Of a stretch of 64,000 nt of DNA, positions 45,340-57,642 are shown piece after piece. Source of the DNA: Cololabis saira (taxonomy: Eukaryota > Chordata > Actinopteri > Beloniformes > Belonidae). The position numbers were made by a program, and so were the translations under genes. Positions within the stretch are counted from its first letter, which is position 1, and each line of letters opens with the position of its first letter. Location of the stretch: the NCBI RefSeq assembly GCF_033807715.1, contig NC_084587.1:14303017-14367016 (forward strand), read 5' to 3'. The notes under the pieces were generated by a model. That model made no database searches. It saw nothing but the letters and a program-made list of their open reading frames with translations, and was not told the DNA's origin.

Positions 45340-45545
45340 CTATGACTATTGCCCCTAACACACTAAAGTTTCGACTAACTATAGGCTTTACTAAACAGAA
45401 ACGTCTTGTAGATAACGTGGAGCTCGGTTGTTTTTGACTCAATATACAAACAACAGAATTTTGCATTGTAAATTTTACTGGGAGCCAGTGGAGGGAGGCT
45501 AACACAAGAGGGTTGTGATCTCTCTTGCTGATTCCTTTCAGCATT
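45340..45545 (-). mobile_element. L2-like LINE fragment
   Basis: The - strand frame includes SLHWLPVKFTMQ, the 'LHWLPV' RT C-terminal motif. 'aactataggctttactaaac' also occurs in the LINE tail at about 63530. Confidence 0.6.
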
Positions 45546-45764
45546 CACGCTGCTGCATTAAAAAGAGACAAGGAAAAAAATTTTAATGTGGATCTCACTC
45601 TATTTTTTTTTTTTTTTTTCTAGTACCACCTTGACATTGGTCCTACAGTATGTTTCAGTTATGACGGCCTTCAAAAGGTCTGGAAAAGTCTTAAATTTAG
45701 TCTTTTTAAACTTGCAGATACCCTGAAAGTAGGACAAGTTGTCCAGCCTTAGATACTATTGTAA

Positions 45765-45929
45765 GGCAAGGCAAGGTAAGGCAAATGTATTTATATAGCA
45801 CAATTCAACACAAAGTAATTCAAAGTGCTTTACATTGACATTAAAAGCGGCAAGACATAATAACAAATAGGTAAGAATAAGAAAAGAAGTAAAATAATAA
45901 AAAGCACAAGCTGTTAAAAAAAAAAAAAA
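45765..45929 (-). mobile_element. L2-like LINE 3' tail, recent copy
   Basis: Almost identical to 4605-4730 over about 110 bp (tttatatagcacaattcaac, then 'aaagtgctttacattgacat' and 'taaaagcggcaagacataat'). Confidence 0.75.
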
Positions 45930-48057
45930 AAAAAAGGGCAGTAGAGTACAGCAGGTTTAATTTAAGAGTACACTTCAGTAAACAGTAATGTTTTTAACCC
46001 TGATTTGAAGGAGTTAGGTGTACCAAAATAACACTCATTTTCTTCTGTGTATATTTTTTTACCATATGCTACCGACAATGACACCGTTTTATTATTGTTT
46101 TTTATATATTTAACCCACCAAAGCACTTTGCAATAGCCACGAGCATTAGAAAACGATAAGGGATTTATTTCCTAGCTTTTACAAGATTATTTGGGTCTGG
46201 TGTGTTGTACTCCAGGAGAGTTACAGCCAGATGTCTAGAAGATGGTGTAAATTTGAAATATTATTGTTTTTATAGAGAAACAAAACCTAAACAGACATCT
46301 TTATTCTAAAATAAAAAGACAAATTGCCCTCTAATTACACTGAAGCCATTGGGATAACTCTGTCTTACATAAAACTGGAGTTGTGTAGTTTATATGTTTG
46401 ACTGCTCTGTGACATAAATAATGTTCTGTTTAGTAAAGCAAACATCTGTTCTTAATCTGGTGCGGTGGCATTGAAAAACCTGCAGTACGTTCTGTAAAAT
46501 CCCTTATACCAAGATTGAGCTATTTAATCCAAGGAGGCAGTGAGGCAACTCTATCTGGGGGATATTTGGTAGATTTAAATGGAAAATACCAGTTATAAAG
46601 GGTGAAATTGCAATAAAATCTGGAATATATATGAGGGAACATATGAGGCATTAAACATCTCTACTGTGGTGCTCTTTGTGTTGGAGGACAATAGCTGGGA
46701 AAATATGAGTTATTTAGTATGTAAAGTGCAGCAAGATGAGAGGTTTTATGCACAAATTATGTTTTTTTCCCCATTCATTTGCATTTATACATATATAAAG
46801 CCATCTTTATGATGAACGAAAACAGAAAGAGGGACATCTTAATAGGAGACGGTTATGAAACAGCTGGGAGTTTTAAATAAAAATCTAAGTTTCTTTTATT
46901 TAATAATTTGTATTCAAAGACCTCTGTGTGCTTATTTGATCTCTAAGGACTACTGGAAGTCCATTTTGTTATTAGGAATGAAGCAGCTGAGTAAACCAAT
47001 AACTAATGTCTTCAATCCTGCCTTCACGGTTGGCCTCTTACCGGCTAATCCTTTAATTGGCGCAGCGCGGCTGCCGGAGGTGCTCTAGTCTTGAGTGAAA
47101 CGTCCTGTGAACTGGAATGCACTGCATCATCTAGATGAATTATTTATATTGTTACCCAATGTTAAAATCATAATTGTTTAAACACATTTGAAATAACTCA
47201 CGATCATTTAACTTGCACGCATGTTCAGCTATTTTCAAGACAGGCTTTGTAAGATGACACCAATTTCTCTAAATTAGTTTACGCGTGAGAAACTCCGTGG
47301 TGAATGTTTTTAACATCTTACTTGTCGACTCTTTGATACGGTTTGATTACAGGCGAGTGCTTGTAATGGACAGATTAGGTCCAAATTGCTTGATCAATTG
47401 CTGCATTTCGTCTTTTTTTGGGAAACCAAAACCAAATTCTTTTGAATTTTGAAACCAAATTCCGATTTCACACACAAACACATGGTTGCCATTCGGATAT
47501 ATTAATGCTTACCCTTGGAGAGGGGGTTTCTGGAAAAAGTCAACTTAAAGGTTTCTTGTGACTCCCAGAATGTCACTAAAACTATTAACTGGCTTAAGTA
47601 GAAAGATGGAACATGAGGAATGCCGGTATGAGAGGTGGTGTAGAGTAGGCAAGTGTGTTAAAGGAATACAAACATAATCTCAGTGCCAGGTCTAGCCTAT
47701 CTTCCCTGTATCACTCCATCCTCATATACAGCATCCTAATAGACCCGACTGTCCTCGGCTGAGAGGAGATAGGAACAAATCTGGGACGGGATTTAGTATT
47801 GGATGGAGAGCAAGGCTGAGATTGCATGCCCGATGCCTGAGGTGGATTGTAGTCGTGCAGTGATATATCCAGGCAAGGAGCACAAATCTTTACTAGATGT
47901 TAGACGATGCATCCGAAGAGTTTTGCTGGAATCGTTTTAAGGATTCCTCGATTTGGTGCTGAAATTAGGTAAAGCTTTGAATTTGCAAAGTGTTAAACAT
48001 TTCATTTAGTTAAGCTCATCATGGCTTCAGATTTTATATTTTTATTTTAGATTTTAC

Positions 48058-48770
48058 CAGAGGTGTCAAGTAACAAAGTACAAATACTTTGTTACCTTAC
48101 TTAAGTAGAAATTTTGGTTATCTATACTTCACTGGAGTAATTATTTTTCAGACGACTTTTTACTTTTACTCCTTACATTTTATCTGCAATTATCTGTACA
48201 TTTTACTCCTTACATTTTAAAAACAGCCTTGTTACTCTATTTCATTTCGGCCTTTAAAAAAAAACTATCCAGTTAAATTGCTCCATCCGGATAGAGTGAA
48301 TTTGGTTGTGGTTGTTTCAGATGTTCTTGTCCAGTTTTGTTCTTACATCCGTTCCCTCAGATTCCTGCAACTAAACTTGGATGTACATTCCAATAAAGGT
48401 TAGGATAAATGATAACATGCCTCTGAAGTTTGACTTTTTGCACCATTACAATACTTATAGGCAACTAGTCATCATATCTCCTGCTCTCTGAAACACATGT
48501 TAATGCTCAATAGTACACATATATGGTTCTTTAATATATTTGCATTATACTAAGATGCATTCATTTTCAATGGCTTTTGTCCTTAATGGCTTTTTTCCCC
48601 CTTACATTACTTTTACTTTTATACTTTAAGTAGTTTTGAAACCAGTACTTTTATACTTTTACTTGAGTAAAAAACTTGAGTTGATATTTCAACTTCTACA
48701 GGAGTATTTTTAAACTCTAGTATCTATACTTCTACCTGAGTAATGAATGTGAATACTTTTGACACCTCTG
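48058..48770. mobile_element. hAT-like MITE with 8-bp target-site duplication
   Basis: Begins cagaggtgtcaagtaac and ends ...ttttgacacctctg. Flanks gattttac (48050-48057) and gatcttac (48771-48778) match at 7 of 8. The interior repeats 'ttacttaagtag' and 'tacttttac' motifs in both orientations. Confidence 0.75.
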
Positions 48771-49008
48771 GATCTTACATACCTTTTCTTGCCGTGTTTC
48801 GACAGGACGTTCATTCCTCATCAGAAAAGTCACCTGACGGTGTGGTATGACATGTTTAATCAGCTGGCGTTATTGAGGTGTGCCTGCCCTTTGACTTTTG
48901 ACAGGACACTCACGCCTCCAGCTGTCCATCCGCTCCTTCGGGATGCTGCTCCAGGTGTGTGACAGCATGGAAGCCCCCTCATCCCGGTTTATTGTCCCCG
49001 GGCCTCAC

Positions 49009-49085
49009 TTACCAGAATCAGAATCAGAATCATCTTTATTGGCCAGGTTTGAACATTGTCCAACAAGGAATTTGACTCCGGTTAT
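49009..49085. repeat. LINE-tail-like repeat ('cagaatcagaatcagaatca')
   Basis: Same family as 31893-32095; includes 'tctttattggccaggtttg' and 'caacaaggaatttgactcc'. Confidence 0.55.
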
Positions 49086-49977
49086 TTTTACGGACTCCTA
49101 CTGCCACCATAACCCACCGCTCGCGTGGGTTTTCTCTGGCACGGATGACTTTAGCCTTGTCCCATTCCATAATGTGGTTTTCCTCCTTTGCAATGATCCA
49201 TTACGGCTGACTAGGGGTTTTCATGTTCTGCCTTTTTTATTTATTGATCGTGTGAAAGGGGCTTGTGTCTGCAGGCCTGGCTTAAGCAGGTGGAGGCACT
49301 TCCAGGTTATTAAGTACGGCAGCAGGGTTTGCTGAACAGCAAGTGCCCCATGTAGTGAGAAACGTCATAATATGACATAACATGCCAATGCAGAACAGGG
49401 CTGGATCAGCAACAGAACAAAGTGCAACCCCTTACGTCCTCTGTCTCTCCAGGAAATCAGGAAAAGTGATATCGTACCAGATCAAAACATGGTTTAGATA
49501 CATGTCAGCTTTGTATTTTAAACCTCTTTTCAACTGAATTGTGCTGGGAGAGTGGGAACATCAGCTGTTAAAACTATATGAAAACAACTTTCATGCTACT
49601 TCTATCAAAGTACTGAAATCAACCAACAAGATGTGGGGAATAACTTGAGAATAAAGATATTTGTGGTGAATTTAAGAGCAGGGAAACTATGTATTTTGGC
49701 CTCAATAGGTGCAGATTTGAAAAGAAAGCTGTCATGCCTTTCTGGGATGGAGAGGAGGTGAACAGATGTCTTGCGTGCATGAGCTACCACCCATGTGGCC
49801 TTCCCATTTGCCACTGTCAGCTGCTCAATTATCAGCGTTGGCCTCATTGGCCAGATAAGCGGCCGGATTCGGCCAGTATTTAACCTTCAAAAGTTATGTT
49901 TATTCGTTCAAACATGTTAGAAATGTGTAGGAAAGAAATTTTTGTCCATCCTGGCAACCAGCATTTACTCGTGTAGT

Positions 49978-50130
49978 CAATCGGAGATATAAACGGCCTG
50001 AAAAATGTAGGATTGTCCACTGGATCCACATTGGCCCCATGTGAATTATCCACTTGGGTTCAATTATGTTGTCCATCAAAATGGGACGAGCAGTTCACTT
50101 GGGTCCACCATCACACTGATGGACAATGCC
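49978..50130. repeat. Low-copy repeat related to 25495-25720
   Basis: Shares 'ggagatataaa', 'attgtccactgg' and 'ttggccccatgtgaatt' in the same order with the copy upstream of Doc2. Family unknown. Confidence 0.45.
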
Positions 50131-51403
50131 ACATGGGGCCCCATTTTCCACACATTCCCTACAAGTCCAAGTTCGCAGACAAGTCCAGGCAATTACAACA
50201 AACTGTTATGTGGGCTGCTATCGGCTCAGAATCTCACACCCTCTTGGAACAATGTTTTAAGTCATCCACACTTAATCTTTAACACCAAATTTTCAGACCA
50301 CAGTCATCGCTCAGGCTGTACAGTTTACTGTCTATCTCTTACACAGCTATGATACTGTATATTTGATAAAACGAGCCAAGAAAACATCCATATTGATAAG
50401 TTTGCTGCATTATTTTGTACTTTAAAGACAAAAAGTTACTGGAAGTTTGGTGGTAAACATGTAACAAAAACACAATCCTCTGCTTTATTAGTCTTCAGCT
50501 CTTTTCCATTTCCTCTTAAGATGTACTCTAAATTGAATAGAAGCCAGCCATATCAGTATCTTCCTTTGGTATTGCAACAATACTGCTCCTCTAAAATGAA
50601 TTTGGAGCGCAGTCTTCTTTCTCTGTCCTCCCTTAAACACCTTATTCCCTCCTTCTCCTCTTCCCGTCCCCTGACATTTGGACATTTGACATGCTGGTTC
50701 CAGCCTTTTAGTCATAACTGATGAGTATCTCTAGCAGAAACTTCAGGATAGCTCTGACTCATGACCACGGCTGTCGGATGATTTATTTCCCTTTGCCTTG
50801 TCATACAGTACATGCAGGGGAGTCTGTGAGGACTTGGAGGTTGCTGCGAAATGTGAAACCAGCTCTCCCCAAAGTTTCCAATGCTTCTTTGAAAAAGTCA
50901 CTATATTTCCTGACAAACTCTCCCCCAGTTTTCCAGTTTTAGATTTCCTGCAAAGAAAAAAAAAAAAGAAAAGAGGAGAAAGGCGTTTAAGGAGTCTGTT
51001 CACCCTGTGGTGCCAGTTTGTTGACAAAAGCCAGCTCCTGAGTTTCTTTAGGGCTTAGTTGGAGATAAAAAACCTACTTAAACAGTAGGAGAAAACATGA
51101 CTTTGTTGAAATCAACAATGACTCAGCTGTGATTGTGTTTATTTGTTTGAAAACACCTACAACATCCAAACCACTCACAGGTGAGCGAGTCAATAGTACC
51201 CATTATGTAGTTTCCATGGCACCTGCCTGGGAGCTGCTCCGCTGCCAGATAAAGAGGTTGTCATTTTTTACATTTTCAGAAAGCCACATACATGTCATAT
51301 CAACGTTTGTCAGCTATCAAAACGTGTAATTGTGTGAGGGACTTTGACCAGAGAGCATGTGAAAATGAAAGGAAGAATAAAAAAAACAATGGCCTGACAA
51401 ACA

Positions 51404-52265
51404 GGGCAGCATGGTGGCTTGGTGGTTACAACTAGGGGTGGGCAAAAATATTGATACGGCAATATATCGCGATACATAGTCTCCCGATACGATATCGATA
51501 TTCAATGTATGTATCGCGATATATTGCCGTATCAATATTTTTGCCCACCCCTAGCTGCACTTTATTTTGTGATTTCAGTGTGGGTGAGACACTGCATTTT
51601 ATTTTTGTCATTTTAAGTCAGGGGCAAGTAGCTGTACTGTATTTTTGTGATTTCAATTTCAGTGTGGGTGAAACACTGCATTTTATTTTGAGTATTTTGT
51701 ATCTAAGAATAATGCACACACTGCACTTTTCATTGTGTTTCAGTGTGTTTTTTCATGCAAATATGTTGCATAATTAAAATGGAAAGTTTGAATTACATTG
51801 TTTTGACTCAGTCTGTCCAATGCATTAACACTATCATGTGATGTACATATATACAACTTGGATTTTAAGATGTGTAATGCATTTTTTTAATTTTTCAGTG
51901 AACTATGTACAATATCGCGATATATTGGGATATATCGCATAATCGGGATATCGCAATTTGTATCGTATCGTGGCTCAAGTATCGTGATGCGTATCGTATC
52001 GTGAGGTCCTTCCCAATACCCACCCCTAGTTACAACTGTCACCTCACAGCGGTATAGTTTCTGATTCAAATCCCAGCTGGGGTCTTTTTATGTGGAGTTT
52101 ACATGTCCTCAACTGTGCTTGTGTGGGTTTCACCTGGTGCTCTGGTTTCCTCCCATGGTCCAAAAATGTGTATTAGGCTAAGTGGTGATTTAATGTGTGG
52201 TGGTTGAATGACTTTATGTGGTCCTCTGATGGACTGGCGACCCATCCAGGGATAATGGATAGTCT
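51404..52265 (+). mobile_element. tRNA-derived SINE interrupted by a hAT MITE
   Basis: The head 'gggcagcatggtggcttggt' contains a box A-like stretch. After the insertion (51433-52028) it resumes 'tgtcacctcacagc', with a box B-like 'gattcaaatcc' near 52062. The body follows ('gtggagtttacatgtcctca', 'tggactggcgacccatccag'). Diverged and inactive. Confidence 0.75.
51433..52028. mobile_element. hAT-like foldback MITE with perfect 8-bp duplication
   Basis: Flanked by GTTACAAC at 51425-51432 and 52029-52036. The termini are taggggtgggcaaaaatatt and ...cccaatacccacccct(a). The first 122 bp (51433-51554) form a nearly perfect hairpin rich in tatcgcgata. The right part repeats 'atcgcgatatattg' motifs. 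Non-coding. Confidence 0.85.
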
Positions 52266-52475
52266 TACGTACCGCTCACACAACAACCCTTCATCATATC
52301 ATATCAACGAACAATCAAATGTCTTCATTTTCAATCCGCAAATGAGCCGCGTACTTTGAAACTGCCCCCTGTCCAAGTACCATCTCATTGGCTAGCACTT
52401 GCTGCGTGGTCACTCGGCACAGCAACACAAGACATCACTCCACTCAAAGTGAACAGACGCTTCTGTCGGGCCTTC

Positions 52476-52806
52476 TGTCAGGCTGATATGGTGAGGACCC
52501 AGATGCAGGAGAGAGAGTGGGAGGCCGGAGTTCTCAAAAAACAAGGATTTATTAACAAAAAGGTAAGAACAAGCGCTGCTTGGCAGGATCAAAAAATAGA
52601 AACAGGGATCAAAACCTGGAGCAAAAACAGGAAACATGGAGGGAAGCACAGTACGGAACCACAAGGAGCAAGGGAATGACAAGACCAGATATACACAGGG
52701 GATAACGAGACACAACGAGACACAGGTGCAGACAATCAGGGCAGATGGGACTCAGGCGGGGCAAAACAGAAACTCAAAGACTGGGGGGAAGTGTCAAACC
52801 CTGACA
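52476..52806 (-). mobile_element. Solo LTR, - orientation
   Basis: TGTCAGG...CCTGACA with flanks ccttc/gcttc (5 bp, one mismatch). It is the reverse complement of the solo LTR at 54158-54492, highly similar throughout. The - strand carries aataaa ('ttaataaatcc'). Confidence 0.7.
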
Positions 52807-53048
52807 GCTTCCAGTGCTGCTTCGAAACACAAACAACAGAGCTGCTGGGAAAAGATGTAGCAAATTTTACCTTTGTAGAAATGCTACATTCTTTTCAAGA
52901 TTCAAGATTAAAAAACAAAACAAAAAAAAATATCTGCACAGCTTGTGCATCCTTTAACATGTGCTACTAATTAATTCCTTATGTACACCTATCAGCTTCA
53001 TGAACAATTTAACCAAACACCAATTATCAGATATTACATCAGCTATCA

Positions 53049-53050
<2 letters not shown>

Positions 53051-53123
<73 letters not shown>

Positions 53124-53594
53124 GTATGTTCTGGACTATAAGCCGCACCTGTATATAAGCCGCATCCGCTCTATTTAAAAAAAAAAATATGCAAGCCACA
53201 GATATTTATGTTGTTAGATTAGATATTTACTACATGTACAGAAGGATTTTGAACTGTAAATGATCTACATGTATGTACCTAAATAGATCCTTTCCTAACA
53301 GTGTCTTTTAACATGGCAGCAACTTTGCTGATTAAAACGGGACAAAACCAAGAGAAAATAACCAGTATTTATTTATCTATTTATCTGTTTGAAATCTGCT
53401 TCTACCTACTTCTATCTGCTAAAGAAGAAGTAGCGTATTCTTCTTTGCATTTATTTTGTCTTAGTTTTGATTCTAAATTCCGGTTAGAGCGCCCCGAGGG
53501 GTGGAAGAAAAATCCACAGAATAGCCGCACCTTTGTATAAGCTGCATGGTCGAAAACCTATGAAAAAAGTAGCGGCTTATAGTCCAGAAAATAC

Positions 53595-53651
<57 letters not shown>
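53051..53651. repeat. Two (TA)n arrays flanking a MITE
   Basis: (AT)n at 53051-53122 and (TA)n at 53594-53651 border an element whose ends are accgtatgttctggactata (with 'agccgcacc') and ...gcggcttatagtccagaaaa (with 'tacggta'). The TA target dinucleotide on each side appears to have expanded. Tyr-Ile repeats translated here are artefacts. Confidence 0.85.
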
Positions 53652-53654
<3 letters not shown>

Positions 53655-54157
53655 GGAAGGGATTAAAAGACCCTTCTTTTTGAAAAATCTCTGGTCCATC
53701 TGCTGTCACAGCAGCATCAGGGCCTGAGATGTCAGCAGGATAAATAAAGACATCCCTGACAGGAACATTTGCTCAGTTTAGATGTTACTTCAAAGTCACT
53801 GACCGACTCAAACTGCTCTGCATCGTGGACGGAGAGAGCGGAGTTCATTCTCCGACAGTTTTATCCTTCAGCTTGCACTACCCGCTGAGTACTGTTCATT
53901 AGTAATGTTATCACATTACACAGCCACCTGCAAATAACTTTAATTATCTCCCAACCATTTCGTATCAGTTATTACTTTAACTGTCATTGCAAATTATTTT
54001 ATAATTGAATTGAACATGCCGTTTTTGTACGCCTTTATCCGTCCATACAGTAAAGGCACTTGATTGGCCTTACAAAATTGAATATGCTTTTACATTAATA
54101 AAAAATAAATACCTGGGGCTTCATTTATAAAAGAGTGTGTAGGATCCATACTAAAAG

Positions 54158-54492
54158 TGTCAGGGTTTGACACTTCCCCCCCAGTCTTTGAGTTTCTGTT
54201 TTGCCCCGCCTGTGTCCCATCTGCCCTGATTGTCTGCACCTGTGTCTCGTCGTGTCTCGTTATCCCCTGAGTATATCTGATCTTGTTATTCCCTTGTTCC
54301 CTGTCGGTCCGCACTGGTCTGCCCTCCATGTTTCCTGCCACGGTTGTCCTCCAGGTTTGTGATCCCTGTTTCTGTTTTAGATCCTTCTCAGCAGCGCTTT
54401 GTTTATGTGGAATAAATCCTTGTTTTTTGAGAACTTCTGCCTCCCGCTCTCTCTCTCCTGCATCTGGGTCCTCACCATACACCAGCCTGACA
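54158..54492 (+). mobile_element. Solo LTR, + orientation, with perfect 5-bp target duplication
   Basis: TGTCAGGGTT...GCCTGACA, 335 bp, flanked by AAAAG at 54153-54157 and 54493-54497. Contains aataaa at about 54412. An inverted partner lies at 52476-52806. No gag/pol between them. Confidence 0.8.
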
Positions 54493-54788
54493 AAAAGTGC
54501 ACCTGCACCAAAAAGCAGAAAATGGCGTGCGCACAAAAAAATCCGGATTTATAAAACCGTGTGCACGCACACTTGCACGCAATGTTCGCTTTATGAATCA
54601 CAGTCCAGCTGGAAGGTTGCGCAGCTGAATTCGCCTCATATCCCGCCATCTACACGCCCAGTTTATACCATAAATGGTCAATGCAAACTGTATTTTCATA
54701 TGAATGAGCCTGCTGAGCATGCGCAGCGGCTTCCTGCAGCCTGTTTCTGCTGCGCGTCAGGATGAATGAGACGTGTCGAGCCGACCGT

Positions 54789-55020
54789 GCCACTGAATTT
54801 CACGGAGACTGAGATCGAGATGTTGTGGATGAGGTGGAGGCCAGGAAAACCACATTATTTGGTGGTCACAGTAAAAGTATAAATAGTATATAAAGTGAGT
54901 GAGTGGCAGCATGCCGTTGCTGCGCTAAACGCAGTGAGTGCCATGGACAGATCTGTGGTAGAAATAAAAAAGAAGTGGTGTGATTTGAAGGTGGAGGCCA
55001 AGAGGTACCGAGCCCCTAAA
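54789..55020 (+). pseudogene. Myb/SANT-like (NAIF1-type) DNA-binding gene remnant of a Harbinger element
   Basis: Across two frames: LNFTETEIEML, then DEVEARKTTLFGGHSKSIN, a stop, and later SEWQHAVAALNAVSA and DRSVVEIKKKWCDLKVEAKR. This matches the trihelix/Myb-SANT domain of Harbinger-associated and NAIF1-like proteins (conserved 'W..V...VN.V......EI.KKW.D.K...K'). Frameshift and stop show it is dead. Confidence 0.6.
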
Positions 55021-56289
55021 GGGACACAGATTTTTTTTTATATATAATGAGTTTTACCTGCGCGTGTGAAACCTTTAAGGCTGATTTATGGTTCTGCGTC
55101 GTTTTAACGCGGTCCTCAGTCACTCTACAGGTTCAAGCCCTGTTTTGTGCGCAAGCAAGCTTTATAAATGAGGCCCCTGGTTTGTACCCTTTGGCTTAGG
55201 AATATACATATGATTGAGTTCTGAAAATATAAAGTACCGCTAAAATCCCTGCCGACTGGACCACATTTAAATGACTCAAAACAAAAGAACAAGGGCTACT
55301 GGAGCTGAACACAGGTCGACCAGGTAAAGGCTGAAGTAAAACGGAGAGGGATAGTCATTCGTCTAGTAATTTGAGTCCAACTTTAAGACTTCTGTTTTTT
55401 TTCTGTCTTGTCTTTACTGTGACCTCTGTCTTTATGTAGATTTTCTTTACTGTAAAATAGTTATATACCAATTCGTTATGCATTAAATTGCATTAAAAAC
55501 CAATACTTGGTTAAAGGTACTGTATGTAGCAATATAGTGGGACAGAATTTTGTTACAAGACATGGCAGGCCACGCCCACACATGAGTAAAGTACTGTTAG
55601 TGTCTTCTTTGTCAAGACAATATATCTACATGCCTCCAAGTGGCCATGACTGGTGTTACTACAAGTGTGGCTTTAAGACTAAGAAAACTTCAAGGTTCAA
55701 AGACACAGTAAAATACATGTTCTTACTTAAAACTACAGCAACATTTCTTCCGTTGCCCTGCATCTACTACATTTCTTGAAGGCATGCTCTGGGGCTACAC
55801 TGTGTGTTCAAAACCCTCCCAGAAAACTGAGAATGTTTAGTTGTTGAAGGCAAAGTACTGGAAGAAATGAGCAAAGGGAGGGGCTTTGCCAAGGGGTGAA
55901 TTATGATGATGGGAGGGCAACAGAGTCAGGACACCAGCAAGGACGTGCAAAAAATGTGGCTGATCAGTGTAAATATGACAATCCATGAATAATCCATGTA
56001 AATATGACATTCAACAATGCCGTTGAATCAACACAGTCAGTTTAACATTCATAGCAAAATAATATCTGGTGTATGTGAAGTAACTGAAATCAGCCGTGAA
56101 CTCTCTGTCACAGCAATCACAGCCCATCTCATCATTTGAGAGGTTACTCACTAAAAAACCATGCAGTGTTCGCTCGCTCAGATAAGACTCGCTCAGGCGT
56201 CTTATATCGCTGGATTCATCAACTTCACTGATCCACCTGCTTCTCTTCCCTATCTGTGTGTGTATGTGCGTGTGTGTTTCTGTATGAAG

Positions 56290-56416
56290 GCTGTGTGTAT
56301 GTGACATGGACAGACTCGGAAGAAATGAATTCATCGGCGAGGTCAGAGTGGCTCTGAAGAAGCTCAGAGAGGGCGAGAACAAGCGTTACAACATGGGCCT
56401 GGAGAGAATTGCACAG
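56290..56416 (+). CDS. doc2: Doc2 coding exon 5: end of C2A (residues 216-258)
   Basis: The first base completes Arg216 (ag|g). It then encodes LCVCDMDRLGRNEFIGEVRV, then ALKKLREGENKRYNMGLERI and AQ. Asp221 and Asp223 (CDMD) are the loop-3 calcium ligands; mammals have CDED. NEFIGE is invariant in Doc2 and rabphilin. The acceptor (tgtgtttctgtatgaag) is GT-rich with a poor pyrimidine tract; it was chosen because it is the only AG giving the family sequence in frame. Donor gtatgt is good. Confidence 0.92.
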
Positions 56417-56619
56417 GTATGTGTCGTGTATGTTTGTCCGTGGCTTCTCACTGAGCTTTCCCGGACAAACATATCCTGCGTGTTTGTGTCCTAGATTGAT
56501 GATTCCCCTGAGACTGTCAGGTTTAAATCTGAAATGCTGCATTTTTATGTGTAACAGTTCTTCGCCTGAAGGCTCGGCCACACTCACCATCTCACAGACT
56601 CCTCTCTGTATCTTTTCAG

Positions 56620-56676
56620 AATAAAGAAGCCAACAATCAAACGGTGGAGCCGGGAGCAGTGGTGGCAGAGGAGGAG
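56620..56676 (+). CDS. doc2: Doc2 coding exon 6: inter-C2 linker (residues 259-277)
   Basis: A 57-bp exon, NKEANNQTVEPGAVVAEEE, joining C2A to C2B. It is acidic and short like Doc2b ('VDKTEDKSLEE') and unlike the longer linker of Doc2a and rabphilin. Acceptor gtatcttttcag, donor gtacag. Confidence 0.88.
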
Positions 56677-57266
56677 GTACAGCGGGCCGTCAGCTTTATC
56701 GTCCTTGTCAATCTTATAACATATATCAAGTTAACATGGCGCACAGTAGTTTCCAAATGACTCCTCTTATCTTTTCAGCAGTTCTGATCAGTCATGTCAC
56801 ACCATCTAAAAAAGGGGTGGGGGGGGAAGTTTGATGAAACTTCTTTAAGCTTCGTCTGAGCCATGCATTTTCATACTCTGATGAGCAGTGAATGAACATC
56901 AGAAGTGTGTAAATCACATCAGTCTAGTAGCGATTTTTGCCTCTAACTGTTATAATCCCATTTCTTCTCAGAAGCTAAAAAGCTCCTGTCTCTGATTAGA
57001 TTCAGTTTATGGTTAAACCTGGAGATTAAAGGGCAAACGCAGTGGTTGTCATTTTGCACAGGCCAAGATAAGACCTTTAATTACAAGCTTTAATTTGAAA
57101 CTTCCAGATACGCACTATGATCTAAATGGTGAAAATACTGTAACAAATCACAAATATTCAGTTTTCAAACATTTTCTTCATTTTGTCTTGTAGCTTATTT
57201 TAGTTTTTAAAGGACGTTTTCATGGTGTTCAGTCACTATAAAGGGAAATATCAGGGGTGTTTCTGA

Positions 57267-57416
<150 letters not shown>

Positions 57417-57642
57417 TAAGTCACGTTTGGCGTACGGGCACATGTTGTCCTAGTGTGCAGGTTATTTCGTGCTTTTCCTAATTAGTGCAGTGATTGCTGG
57501 GATGCTGTTACGAAGCAGCAGAAATATGGAGTGTTGATGTGAGATCAGCGCGTTGGGGTCAGTGGCGTTGTCACTCTTGTAAACATGCGCAGGGAAGCGC
57601 AGCATTAACTCAGTCCATGGTCAAACCATCAGCTGCCATTTA

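Larger units (their letters stand above)
54112..55180 (+). mobile_element. Harbinger-like element with Myb/SANT remnant, split by a solo LTR
   Basis: The left end cctggggcttcatttataaa and the right end tttataaatgaggcccctgg are inverted repeats with one mismatch. 'gtgcacgcacacttgcacgc'-type sequence follows inside. The interior carries a broken Myb/SANT-like gene (54789-55020). A solo LTR is inserted at 54158, and a piece of the 'ctgcgtc' MITE lies at about 55076. Confidence 0.65.

Noticed and set aside
48800..48960. Two exon-like starts after 'gacag' (48805 and 48903), one with LTVWYDMF resembling a C2 strand
   Set aside because: Neither joins exon 4 or exon 5 with family sequence, the second soon hits a stop, and exon 4 joins exon 5 perfectly without them. 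The C2-like words are probably chance.
48898..49335. 145-codon + strand frame
   Set aside because: It crosses the 'cagaatcagaatcag' repeat, has no recognisable domain and no splice partner.
51404..51432. Possible tRNA gene (box A-like head)
   Set aside because: It is the head of a degenerate SINE and the putative box B lies 600 bp away behind an insertion.
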